In this document: positions 47,729 through 56,157 of the stretch, piece by piece | Layout: each line of letters begins with the position of its first letter | Position numbering within the stretch: the first letter of the stretch is position 1 | Source: Methanosarcina sp. ERenArc_MAG2 | GTDB lineage: Archaea > Halobacteriota > Methanosarcinia > Methanosarcinales > Methanosarcinaceae | Assembly (NCBI GenBank): GCA_023955635.1 | Contig: JAMXHR010000018.1 | Span: forward strand, 1-64,000 | DNA length: 64,000 nucleotides | Direction: 5' to 3' | Notes under the pieces: generated by a model | Databases searched by the model: none | Seen by the model: only the letters and a program-made list of their open reading frames with translations | What the model was told of the DNA's origin: nothing | Position numbers and translations under genes: made by a program

Positions 47729-48499
47729 TCAGCCTATGTAGCGCAGGTCTTCTTCAGTAGGTTTGATTTCCGGGAGGGTCTGCTGCTCTTCTTTCTCTTT
47801 TAGCTTTTCCAGAATGTTTTCCATTTCCTCGGCTTTTTTCTTAAGAGAGTCGGTGTTTACTTCGATCCTTAACATTTTACATAACACCTTTAGAAGAAAC
47901 TGGGCACTCTTAGGATCCATAAGATATCCGGGTGTCATACCCATAAGACAGGCAGCATCAATGCCCCGCATCCCGCTGAATGCTACAAGCAGACCAGAGG
48001 CTCCTACGATCCCTCCGTTGGGTTCGGATTCCCTGAATTCTATCCCATATTCCTTGATCTCTTCAATCAATTTCGTATTATTGGCAACCCCGAGGACTGT
48101 TTCTTCGGAGGTCAGTTTGCCTGTGGGATAACCTCCGAGCGTATAGATCCTGGGTACTCCAAATTCCTCTGCAATGTCAAGGTAAAGAGAACAGAGTTCG
48201 TAATGTCCCTGCGAGGTAGTGCTCTGATGGTCTCCCACAAGGAAAAGGATATCATTCCCGTTTGCTTTCCCGTAGTATATTATGTTGCTTACCGGACGGA
48301 CAGTGCAGTCTTTATTGACCAGCACCTGAGGTGGAAAATGCGGAGAATAAACCTCCATAATTTTTTCTGCCTCAAGTTCATCTACCAGGTGCTCTGCCAC
48401 TAGCTTGCCTACGAGCCCTACCCCTGGAAGTCCGACTACCAGTATGGGTTTATTGAGCTCAAATCCTTCTTTCAAGCGGACAAGTGTACTTTGCTGCAT
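47729..48499 (-). CDS. PAC2-family (proteasome assembly chaperone-like) protein
   Basis: 256 residues, intact. LVVGLPGVGLVGKLVAEHLV near the start, PRIYTLGGYPTGKLTSEETV and NGGIVGASGLLVAFSGMRGI are standard for archaeal PAC2 proteins. A coiled-coil with Lys/Glu (KKKAEEMENILEKLKEKEEQ) closes the sequence. It is the last gene of the L44e-S27e-aIF2alpha-Nop10 operon, a gene order common in Euryarchaeota. The biochemical role in archaea is uncertain. Confidence 0.92.
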   Translation of the reverse strand: MQQSTLVRLKEGFELNKPILVVGLPGVGLVGKLVAEHLVDELEAEKIMEVYSPHFPPQVLVNKDCTVRPVSNIIYYGKANGNDILFLVGDHQSTTSQGHYELCSLYLDIAEEFGVPRIYTLGGYPTGKLTSEETVLGVANNTKLIEEIKEYGIEFRESEPNGGIVGASGLLVAFSGMRGIDAACLMGMTPGYLMDPKSAQFLLKVLCKMLRIEVNTDSLKKKAEEMENILEKLKEKEEQQTLPEIKPTEEDLRYIG

Positions 48500-48508
48500 A
48501 ACAATTCC

Positions 48509-48664
48509 TTATCCTTTCTTTGCCAGTCTGCGGTACCTACCGTAAGGGTCCTTAGGAGAAAAGCGGGCCGGATGTGCGGAGAACGCTTCTCCTCCACAGA
48601 CCGGACAAAATTCCCTTAAAGTGTACCTGCCGCAATTTTTGCATTTGCGGATCTTTTGTCCCAA
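48509..48664 (-). CDS. nop10: Nop10 (H/ACA RNP protein)
   Basis: 51 residues: MGQKIRKCKNCGRYTLREFC, then PVCGG and HPARFSPKDPYGRYRR, exactly the archaeal Nop10 pattern with a small zinc ribbon. It is part of the pseudouridine synthase complex with Cbf5, Gar1 and L7Ae. The start is TTG at 48664, six bases past the TGA of the aIF2-alpha gene; no ATG or GTG fits this frame. Too short to be noticed in usual gene lists. Confidence 0.92.
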   Translation of the reverse strand: MGQKIRKCKNCGRYTLREFCPVCGGEAFSAHPARFSPKDPYGRYRRLAKKG

Positions 48665-48670
48665 AGGGTA

Positions 48671-49477
48671 TCACGCCTTTGTTGATTCGATATGCCGCTT
48701 GAAAATCCCGTGTCCGCCAAGCTTTGAAATGGTATCGACTGCTATCTGAGCGGATTTTTTAAGGACTGATTCGGCTTTCTTGTAATCCGGGGCTATTACT
48801 TTGATCCTGTATCTCGGAGCCCCTGTGTAACTCACTTCGAGCCTGACATCTTTTCCATCCACATCACTGATAGAGTTTGCAGCACTGAGTGCTTGCTTTA
48901 TAATCTCTATGCCATTTGGAAGGTTGCAGGTCAAGTCCACATATCCCGCTATGTCTACGAAAGGCAGTTTGATATTTTCCCCTGCTATTTTTATTATACT
49001 CTTTAAGTCTTTCTTATTGACTTTGAGTCCTTTGAAGGCTTTTTCCCCTTCAATAGCAGCTTCTTCAAAAGCGGCATATGCACTTCCGAACTCTTCTACG
49101 AGCCTTTCATGCAGAGTTTGAATATTACTTTCATCGGTCTTGGTTTCTTCAGCCACGAACTGGAGCCATTTGGCGGCTTTTTGCTCATTTTTCCATTCCT
49201 GGATTTTAGCCCGCCGCTGGTGTTCGTTCACGTCTTTCAATGAAAGGTCGATGTGGCCGCGGGAAGGGTCCACGTTCAGAACCTTGCAGACTATTTTCTG
49301 CCCTTCCCTTACGTAGTCCCTGACGTATTTGACCCAGCCTGCTTTAATTTCGGAGATATGGATGAAACCTTCCCTTGCTCCGAATTCCTCAAGCTCGACA
49401 TAGGCTCCGAAATCCGTTACGTTCTTTACAGTACATACAACAAATTCTCCGACTTCGGGCCAGTTATCGTTTCCCAT
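48671..49477 (-). CDS. Translation initiation factor aIF2, alpha subunit
   Basis: About 268 residues. N-terminal S1 domain (WPEVGEFVVCTVKNVTDFGA, GFIHISEI, SRGHIDLSLKDV), helical middle, and C-terminal alpha-beta domain (GIEIIKQALSAANSI, YRIKVIAPDYKKAESVLKKS). It binds initiator tRNA together with the beta and gamma subunits. ATG 49477 begins the conserved MGNDNWPE; an upstream GTG pair at 49486 is possible. Lies 70 bases after the S27e gene. Confidence 0.95.
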   Translation of the reverse strand: MGNDNWPEVGEFVVCTVKNVTDFGAYVELEEFGAREGFIHISEIKAGWVKYVRDYVREGQKIVCKVLNVDPSRGHIDLSLKDVNEHQRRAKIQEWKNEQKAAKWLQFVAEETKTDESNIQTLHERLVEEFGSAYAAFEEAAIEGEKAFKGLKVNKKDLKSIIKIAGENIKLPFVDIAGYVDLTCNLPNGIEIIKQALSAANSISDVDGKDVRLEVSYTGAPRYRIKVIAPDYKKAESVLKKSAQIAVDTISKLGGHGIFKRHIESTKA

Positions 49478-49549
49478 TCGCACCACTTCTCAAATTTTGT
49501 CTTTTATTAATTTTCACTCTTATTTTGGAAAGTACTTTTACCGGTCCGG

Positions 49550-49744
<195 letters not shown>

Positions 49745-50023
49745 TTACTCCTTGAACTCGAACTTCTTTGCTCTGAAACAGGGTCTCTGGTGAGCTTTCT
49801 TACATACTGTACAGCGGTATCTGAGTGATATACGTTTTGTGGGTTTGTCGCCACCAGGTACCTTGGAGAACTTTCCGCTGTTTCCTATACCTTGCTGTCT
49901 CTTCTTCTGCCTTGCAATGTGGGTCATGGATGAAGCCTGACCCTTCTTGACCCTTTCGACTACGTGTTCGCTATGGGTCTTGCAGAACGGGCAGTAAGTT
50001 CTGAACCGCTTTGGAATTTTCAT
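49745..50023 (-). CDS. rpl44e: Ribosomal protein L44e
   Basis: 92 residues: MKIPKRFRTYCPFCKTHSEH and KGQASSMTHIARQKKRQQGI, then YRCTVCKKAHQRPCFRAKKF. Zinc-binding protein of the large subunit near the E site. First gene of the operon; the S27e start follows six bases after its stop. Confidence 0.97.
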   Translation of the reverse strand: MKIPKRFRTYCPFCKTHSEHVVERVKKGQASSMTHIARQKKRQQGIGNSGKFSKVPGGDKPTKRISLRYRCTVCKKAHQRPCFRAKKFEFKE

Positions 50024-50419
50024 TCTTTACACCTTTTTAATGATTATTGGTATTGTAGCTCGCCTTCTCCGGCTTTCGCGGAAAGGCATTGTAATAATAT
50101 AGTTATTCAATATAGATACGACGTTTATGTATGGCGTTTTGATCCTGGGAAGATCTTATTTTGGAAGCCTTTGATTAGATAAACTTGAAAATTTTCCAAC
50201 CTCTATTCGTCTCGACATTGCGATTGGCAGTCCTTTATCGATGACGAGGTCAGAGCATGCTAACAAGGTTAAGCTACACAGATATAGCTACACATATAAA
50301 TACTCATACTATTGCCTGAGAGACTTTCCTGCCTTCATGCCTGAACTTAACATTTTCAAGATTTTCAAACTGGATGCCTTCCTTTTTTCAAGCTAAAATA
50401 AGCTGTAAATCTCAGGAAA
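50024..50419. other. Intergenic region upstream of the L44e operon
   Basis: About 396 bases between L44e and the end of the GINS gene. It must contain the leftward promoter of the ribosomal operon; on the minus strand CTATATTATTAC (about 50093-50104) is a suitable TATA box some 75 bases from the start. No gene seen. Confidence 0.45.
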
Positions 50420-51126
50420 TTAATCTTTTCCGGCCTTTTCCTGTCCGGCAATCATTTTAGCTGCATTTCGCTTTATCAGCCCTGTTGCGTTGAGTTGCGG
50501 CAAAACAACGACTTCTTCGGCACTTACCGTATAATTCCGGCCGTCTGCACCTGTGAAAGTGGGCAAATCCTTCAGCATCCGAACAACAACGTATTCTTCA
50601 TTTATATTATTTTTGTCTGGCCCTTTTCCTGTTTCATTTCCGGCTGCAGTTCTGGGGATCTTCTTTCCTGTCTCCTTTTCTCCCCTGACACTGGCAGAAA
50701 TCTGCCTTCCCCTTTCCATTTCAGGCCAGATTGCAATCTTTTCGGAATCAGGATACAGAATCGGGCCTAAAAGTTCTATTTTTGCGGTCTCAATTCCCTG
50801 CAGTACAAGGTCATAAAGTTTTTTTCCACAGGAAGCAGCTTTTCAATATCTTTTGCAATGGGTTTGTCTGCATGAGATTGAAAAGTTGCCATGGTAATGA
50901 CCTTCCCGATCCTCTTCATAAAGATAGTTTCAAGGGCAGAAAGCGCTCCCTCATGCTCGTCATGAAGCATCTTGAATTCAGGAGAACGGGAGTTATTTAT
51001 TTTTCCAATATCCTCTTCAAGCTGCCGGAGATATTTCTCAGCTTCCAGGTAAAAATCAGCCTGAATTGCCTTCAATTTTTGATTCTGTTCCTTATACAGG
51101 ATTTGGCTGATTTCTTCTATGTCCAT
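50420..51126 (-). CDS. GINS complex subunit (Gins51 type), apparent frameshift
   Basis: MDIEEISQILYKEQNQKLKA begins the helical A domain. The frame is lost at PVEKN; one A more (A7 to A8) restores LYDLVLQGIETAKIELLGPI and connects to EEYVVVRMLKDLPTFTGADG, YTVSAEEVVVLPQLNATGLI, the small B domain. The order A then B marks the Gins51/Sld5-Psf1 type. About 236 residues, with a longer charged linker than usual (residues 135-175). GINS ties MCM to the polymerase at the fork. The start overlaps the end of priS, with GAGGTG nine bases before ATG 51126. Confidence 0.82.
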
Positions 51127-52335
51127 ACTCCGCAACACCTCTACAAATCAAATACACGGCCGCATACTCAGGAACTTCCTGTATGCCCTCTTCTATTTTG
51201 AAATCCTTGCCCTTCATCTGCACCGAAAAAGGCTTTGAAACTGTTATTTTTACCGACCTCTCATCAAAGACGACGGCATCGTTAAGCGGATCAAATTTCT
51301 CTAGTTCGGATAAAGCAAGTTTTTTTACAAGCATCCCGGACCCGCCATGCAGGGAGCCCGGCACCCGGATCAACCGTTTGATGTCCGCAGTCACAGGTTC
51401 ATCAACGCTGGCTCCGAATCTGTACAGAAAATCCTCAACTGATTCACGCATAAAATAGGCAGCAATATCCTTAAAGTTTCTGACATCAAAGTCCAGCCTT
51501 CCTCTCTCCAGGATGTCCTTTAAACCATTTTCGCTACTTGTAATATTGATCAACTTTTTTATTGTAGTATCCCCAACCTTTTCATGCCTGCGGAGTTCAG
51601 GGAACATATCCTTCTTGTATCTTTTTCCGCATTCGGCTTTCATGTAATCCGTAAGGTAGAGTGCAATCCTCTTTCCCCATCCGGAATCATATCCTGCAAG
51701 CGTACACTTCATTGGCACGTTCTTTATCCCTTTGAAAGCCTTCGACCCTGTCCCGAATTCCCCATCCATTGCAACTTCCCTGAAAAAATATTTGAAATCG
51801 AGATCTTTCCCGCTGATATAATTCACAATCTCCCTTCTTTCAGCACTCTCAAGCGTCAGGACTTTCGGACTCGTAACATGGAAGTGATACCCTCTCCCCC
51901 GGAAAACACCAGCTCAACTTCCTGTTCTAAAAATCCGAAATCGTCTAAAAGAAAATCCATGAGCTTGAAAGTCTCCTTTTTTACAAGCTCAAGCATATCC
52001 GAATAATTTTTAGGGGCATTTGGCAGGTGGTCTGCATCAAGGTCGAAAATCAGCTCTGCCCCAAGCCAGTTCTTTTCATTCATCTTCTTTGCATCAGGAT
52101 ATTCATAATAAGCCGTAGAATTGTAAACATGGGCAGGAGCCATGCCGTAAAGATAATCAAGAGCCTCGCCTGACGAGCCGAAAGATTTGTGCCTGTGCAT
52201 CATTTTTTCAGGCATATCGTCATAGAAGATAAAAGCCCACTCTCTGTTAGGCAGGTGGTCAGGGAGACCGATTTCGGCATTTTTGTAATAATTCTGAAAG
52301 CGGGATTTTAGAAAACGGGCGGTTCGACTGTCCAT
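51092..52335 (-). CDS. priS: DNA primase small subunit PriS, apparent frameshift
   Basis: Starts MDSRTARFLKSRFQNYYKNA. The catalytic aspartates are in LIFDLDADHL. The frame breaks at VFSGG in a G run near 51899 (one G missing) and continues RGYHFHVTSPKVLTLESAER, EIVNYISGKDLDFKYFFREV, then VTADIKRLIRVPGSLHGGSG and PFSVQMKGKDF. Full length about 415 residues, as expected. PriS makes the RNA/DNA primer with PriL. The following GINS gene overlaps its end, a pairing conserved in Methanosarcina relatives. Confidence 0.92.
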
Positions 52336-52608
52336 GGTTATAGGTTTTTCCGGGTTTTGGATCTTTTTGTTAGGATTTAGTTAGGGGTTTTCTAAGATAA
52401 ATTAACTCATATTTTACTTTTGGTTATATGAGTTTTTTTAAAATAGTTTAACAGTCAATCAGGGTTTAGATCTATTTTTTAATATAATGGGTTTCATAGC
52501 TGTTTTTGGTTCAAGCTGTTCTATGGCAGTAAGATTTAATTTTAATATGAACAAAAATAAATGCTATAGAATTATAGAGTATGACATAGTAATAAGAAAC
52601 TTTAATGG

Positions 52609-53433
52609 GTGGGCTTTGTGGAAAGCAAAACTAGTCTTAAAAATTATATTAACACAGTTAGAGAATACCTGAAAAAAGAAGAGATTGAAAGCTCATCTGT
52701 CCTGGCAAACTCTGGAAACCCGGAAAATCGTGAAACCTTTTCCAGTCCTTCTACAGGCATGGAATTTGTACTGATCCCAGCCGGCAAATTTGAAATGGGT
52801 TCACGTTCTGAAGAGAAGGACAGATTAGATTGCGAGTATCCGGTCCATAAAGTAACAATTAAAAACTCTTTTTACCTGGGTAAATCGTCTGTCACACAAA
52901 AACAATGGAAGAAGATTATGGGAAATAACCCTTCACACTTCAAGGGTGAAGATCGGCCTGTTGAGATGATGTCCTGGGAAGAGGTCCGGACATTTGTTCA
53001 AAAACTGAATGCAAAAGAAAGCACTGATAAATATCGCTTGCCTTCAGAAGCTGAATGGGAGTATGCCTGCAGGGCTGGTGCGCAAACAAGGTATTTTTTT
53101 GGCGATGATGAGTCAAAGCTTAGTGAATATGCCTGGTACGCTGAAAACTCAGGTAATAAGACTCACCCAATTAGCCAGAAAAAACCAAACCCCTGGGGCC
53201 TTTACGATATGCATGGGAATGTCTGGGAATGGGTGCAGGATGAATGGCATGAAAATTACAATGGGGCTCCTTCAAATGGAATCATGTGGAAAGATGAAGA
53301 CAGCTCAGATAGAGTTTCTCGTGGGGGCAGCTGGTGTTGTAATCCCGAATTTTGCCGTTCGGCTGGCCGTTTCAGACGTGAACTTGAAAGTCGTTTCGGA
53401 AACCTGGGCTTTCGCCTCTTGAGAGAACTGTAA
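52609..53433 (+). CDS. FGE-sulfatase-fold protein with DGR-like variable C-terminus (1)
   Basis: About 274 residues from a GTG start (MGFVESKTSLKNYINTVREY); the first 45 residues are helical. The FGE/C-type-lectin fold begins at TGMEFVLIPAGKFEMGS and includes YRLPSEAEWEYACRAG and YDMHGNVWEWVQDEW. The end, RVSRGGSWCCNPEFCRSAGR to LGFRLLREL, is the region that in retroelement-diversified proteins binds ligand and varies. The variable codons here are TCT, TGT, TGT, AAT, TTT, GGC, TTC, TTC, all NNY. The cysteines needed for formylglycine formation are not evident, so it is likely a binding protein. It is followed by EACC1 and a caspase-FGE gene. Confidence 0.85.
   Translation: MGFVESKTSLKNYINTVREYLKKEEIESSSVLANSGNPENRETFSSPSTGMEFVLIPAGKFEMGSRSEEKDRLDCEYPVHKVTIKNSFYLGKSSVTQKQWKKIMGNNPSHFKGEDRPVEMMSWEEVRTFVQKLNAKESTDKYRLPSEAEWEYACRAGAQTRYFFGDDESKLSEYAWYAENSGNKTHPISQKKPNPWGLYDMHGNVWEWVQDEWHENYNGAPSNGIMWKDEDSSDRVSRGGSWCCNPEFCRSAGRFRRELESRFGNLGFRLLREL
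53311..53418 (+). other. Candidate DGR variable region 1
   Basis: Segment from RVS to GFRLL of the first FGE-fold protein. Framework residues (RV, RGGSW, CRSA, LGFRLL) match those of the second protein. Positions between them differ, nearly all with codons ending in C or T. DGR templates usually have AAC or AAT at such places. Confidence 0.55.
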
Positions 53434-53596
53434 CCTTCTTCTTTTTTACAACTAATTTTCAGATAGCCAGCTATCCTGAATATTTCAGTACAATTTTATT
53501 TTTGTAAAAATGTTACTTCTTTATGAATGTAAATAGCAAACCATATATTCTCTAAAGAAAATCTAAGTTTTTAATTGTGGAATAACTGGTGGCAAA

Positions 53597-54025
53597 ATGC
53601 AAGGATTTCCTGATAAATTTAATTTTTCTCTCATATTGAAATCTGGCGGTGTTGAATATTCTTCGGAATGCTGGCAGGAACAGTGCTGCCAGTTATACAG
53701 TTCAATTTGCAGGAGTATACCTGATGGTTGGATAGAACCTTTAAAACTTAAGGGCTCTGAAGGAGAGCGAACTGACTTATCAACTATTTTTAGCACACTT
53801 GCAGTTTTCGGTATAACAGGAGAAGTTTTCGCTACTATAATTCTTGATGCGATGAAGACGTGGCTTGAGTACAGGCCAACTGCTGAAATTGAATTAAAAT
53901 ACCCTGACGGAAGCACGGTCAATATTTCAAAATTGCCTCTTACAAAAGTATCTAAATTTTTTGAAGAAAACCCGCAGCTATCAATCTGTGAAGGTCTGAG
54001 TCGTTTCATGAATTCTAATGAATAA
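53597..54025 (+). CDS. EACC1-like effector-associated protein
   Basis: 142 residues with an N-terminal strand (FSLILKSGGVEYSSECW), a central hydrophobic helix (STIFSTLAVFGITGEVFATI), then DAMKTWLEYRPTAEIELKYP and DGSTVNISKLPL. This is the pattern of EACC1, the effector-associated constant component found beside caspases and other effectors in prokaryotic conflict systems. The stop is 17 bases before the caspase start, so the two are surely co-transcribed. It may be an adaptor that joins sensor and effector; identification rests on pattern and context. Confidence 0.65.
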   Translation: MQGFPDKFNFSLILKSGGVEYSSECWQEQCCQLYSSICRSIPDGWIEPLKLKGSEGERTDLSTIFSTLAVFGITGEVFATIILDAMKTWLEYRPTAEIELKYPDGSTVNISKLPLTKVSKFFEENPQLSICEGLSRFMNSNE

Positions 54026-54042
54026 CATCATGTGTTAGCATC

Positions 54043-55799
54043 ATGAATGACAAGAGAATCGGGCTTGTTATTGGAAATAATTATCCTGATTCAAAACAGG
54101 AATTACGTTTTGCAGTAGCTGATGCTCTTTCGATGAAGGAAGTCCTGCTGAATAAAGATATTTGCGGATTTGATGAAGTCATTGACCTGGTTGATCGAAC
54201 AAGTAAGGAAGCTCTGGTAGAAGTCGAAAAGATCCTTAAAAGGACAGAAAACGATCTTATTTTTATCTATTTTTCTGGCCACGGGAAAAAAGACTTTGAA
54301 AATGACCTCTGTCTTTTGTTTAACGATACAGAAGAAGATACCTTACTGGCAACTTCATTAACTTTTGATTTTATCAACAAATGCAGGCGATATCCTTCTC
54401 GAAAATCTGTAATCATAGTCCTTGATTGCTGTTACAGCGGTAATGCCGGAATAAGGGATACTGATGTAATGGAAGCCTTGAAAAAACATTCCGGTTCAGG
54501 AACAATTATTCTCACTTCAACCGGATTGACCGGTTCCCCTACTGCAAAAGAGGAAGAGAAGTTAGGACATGGAGTCTTCACTCACTATTTGATAGAAGGA
54601 CTTGAGAGAGGTCACGCTGATAAGAAAGGTGAAGGTCGTATATCCATCGACGAGTTGTACGACTACGCTTTTGAAAAGACAACTGGGAGCTGTTCCCAGT
54701 CTCCAAAAAAGAAGGGAGCATAGAAGGGCCGATTTTCATTGGAAACAATCCTCTAAAAATTAAAGAAAACGAATATGAATTAAAAAAGAGCAAGCTTCTT
54801 AATGAATTCAGTATTCAACTTCATCCTCGTATACTTAGCGAATCTCTGACAATTCTAAGAAATAATTACCAGAACCCGTCTTCTCTGGAACAAGTCGATA
54901 TCACTATAATTAATTTCTTGGAATCTCTTCTAAAGGGTGAATTTCAGGTTGATAATTATAGTGAAGCTGTACAGAGTCTTAAAGGAATTAGTATAATCAC
55001 TACACTTCCTCAAAATGGAACAATTGGTAGTGCCTCGAAACCTGAAGTTCCAGATATTCGGAATATAAGAATCAATGAAGCGTCTGGAATTCAAGAAATC
55101 CCCAAAACCTTCATTAGCTCTTCTACAGGTATGGAATTAGTACTGATCCCAGCCGGAGAATTTATGATGGGTTCACCTTCTGAAGAACAGGGCAGGTATG
55201 ATGACGAAGGTCCTGTTCATGAGGTAACAATTAAAAACTCTTTTTATATGGGTAAATATCCGGTCACTCAAAAACAGTGGAAGAGGGTTATGGGAAATAA
55301 CCCTTCAAACTTCAAAGGTGAAGCTCGGCCTGTAGAAAGCGTTTCGTGGAAAGAGGTCCAGACATTTGTTCAAAAACTGAATGAAAAGGAAGGCGCTGAC
55401 AAATATCGTTTACCATCAGAAGCTGAATGGGAATATGCCTGTAGAGCTGGTACACAAACAAGGTATTCTTTTGGTGACGATGAGTCAAAGCTTAATGAAT
55501 ATGCGTGGTACGATAAAAATTCAGGTTCTGAAACTCATCCAGTTGGCCAGAAGAAACCTAACTCCTGGGATTTGTATGATATGCATGGGAATGTCTGGGA
55601 ATGGGTTCAGGACGGATGGCATAGTAACTACAATGGTGCCCCCTCTGATGGTAGTGCCTGGGAAGATGGAAGTGGCTCCTACCGGGTAGATTGGGGTGGT
55701 AGGTGGAGCAGCCGTGCCAGAGGCTGCCGTTCGGCGGTTCGGGACGACCCTGAGGGCCGCTTCAACGGCCTGGGCTTTCGCCTCTTGAGGAAACTGTAA
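54043..55799 (+). CDS. Caspase-like protease fused to a DGR-like FGE-fold domain, apparent frameshift
   Basis: Residues 1-225: peptidase C14 fold with IGLVIGNNYPDSKQELRFAV, the catalytic His in FIYFSGHGKKDF and the Cys in VIIVLDCCYSGNAG, and GHGVFTHYLIEGLERG. The frame shifts after QSPKK; one A added to the A6 run joins it to EGSIEGPIFIGNNPLKIKEN, a helical linker, and an FGE/lectin domain (TGMELVLIPAGEFMMGSPSE, MHGNVWEWVQDGWH). The end, RVDWGGRWSSRARGCRSAVR to GLGFRLLRKL, has the form of a retroelement variable region. About 586 residues. Likely a suicide or signalling protease set off by ligand binding to the lectin part. Confidence 0.85.
55683..55784 (+). other. Candidate DGR variable region 2
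   Basis: Segment RVD to GFRLL of the caspase fusion. The variable codons are GAT, AGC, AGC, CGT, GGC, GTT, GAC, GAC, GGC, TTC, AAC, GGC. Each would arise from AAC or AAT by changes at A only. Fixed codons between them spell ARxCRSAxR and PExRxxxLGFR, the common framework. Confidence 0.6.
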
Positions 55800-56157
55800 C
55801 CTCCTCCTCCTTTACCCCTTTACAATTAAAGCCCAGACGATACAACCTTCATTTATAAAGTGAAGCTCGAAGGCTCGAAGCGTGCGAAGCCGCCTATTTT
55901 TAGCTGTTCCATATCTTCAATCTACTTGCTGAAAAAGCCGCACCGAAGGTGGACAAGACAGATCAAAGATGGAATTTCCGGTTTCTTTGGCTCCCACCCC
56001 TTTAAAATTTCTCCAACAACTCTTGCCATCAATAAGTCCTCTTGAGCGCAGCGAAAAGGACAGCGTACTCCCGAGGCGCAATTCGGGAGGCACAACTCTA
56101 CTGTAAAAAGAATTCTACAGTAACACTTATACATGAATCCTCTCTTATATCCACTTC
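55800..56157. other. Intergenic region between the conflict module and rqcH
   Basis: About 358 bases. It contains a palindromic word, CTCCCGAGGCGCAATTCGGGAG (56068-56089), and short repeats of GGCTCGAAGCG type near 55869. The promoter for rqcH-pelA should lie near 56100-56150. No gene is supported. Confidence 0.45.

Noticed and set aside
52609..53433. True formylglycine-generating enzyme for sulfatases
   Set aside because: No sulfatase gene is near, the expected catalytic cysteine pair is not evident, and the context is a conflict module; the fold is shared but the role is probably binding.
55860..56134. Short frames on both strands before rqcH
   Set aside because: Not supported by start signals or family patterns; the region is rich in short palindromes.
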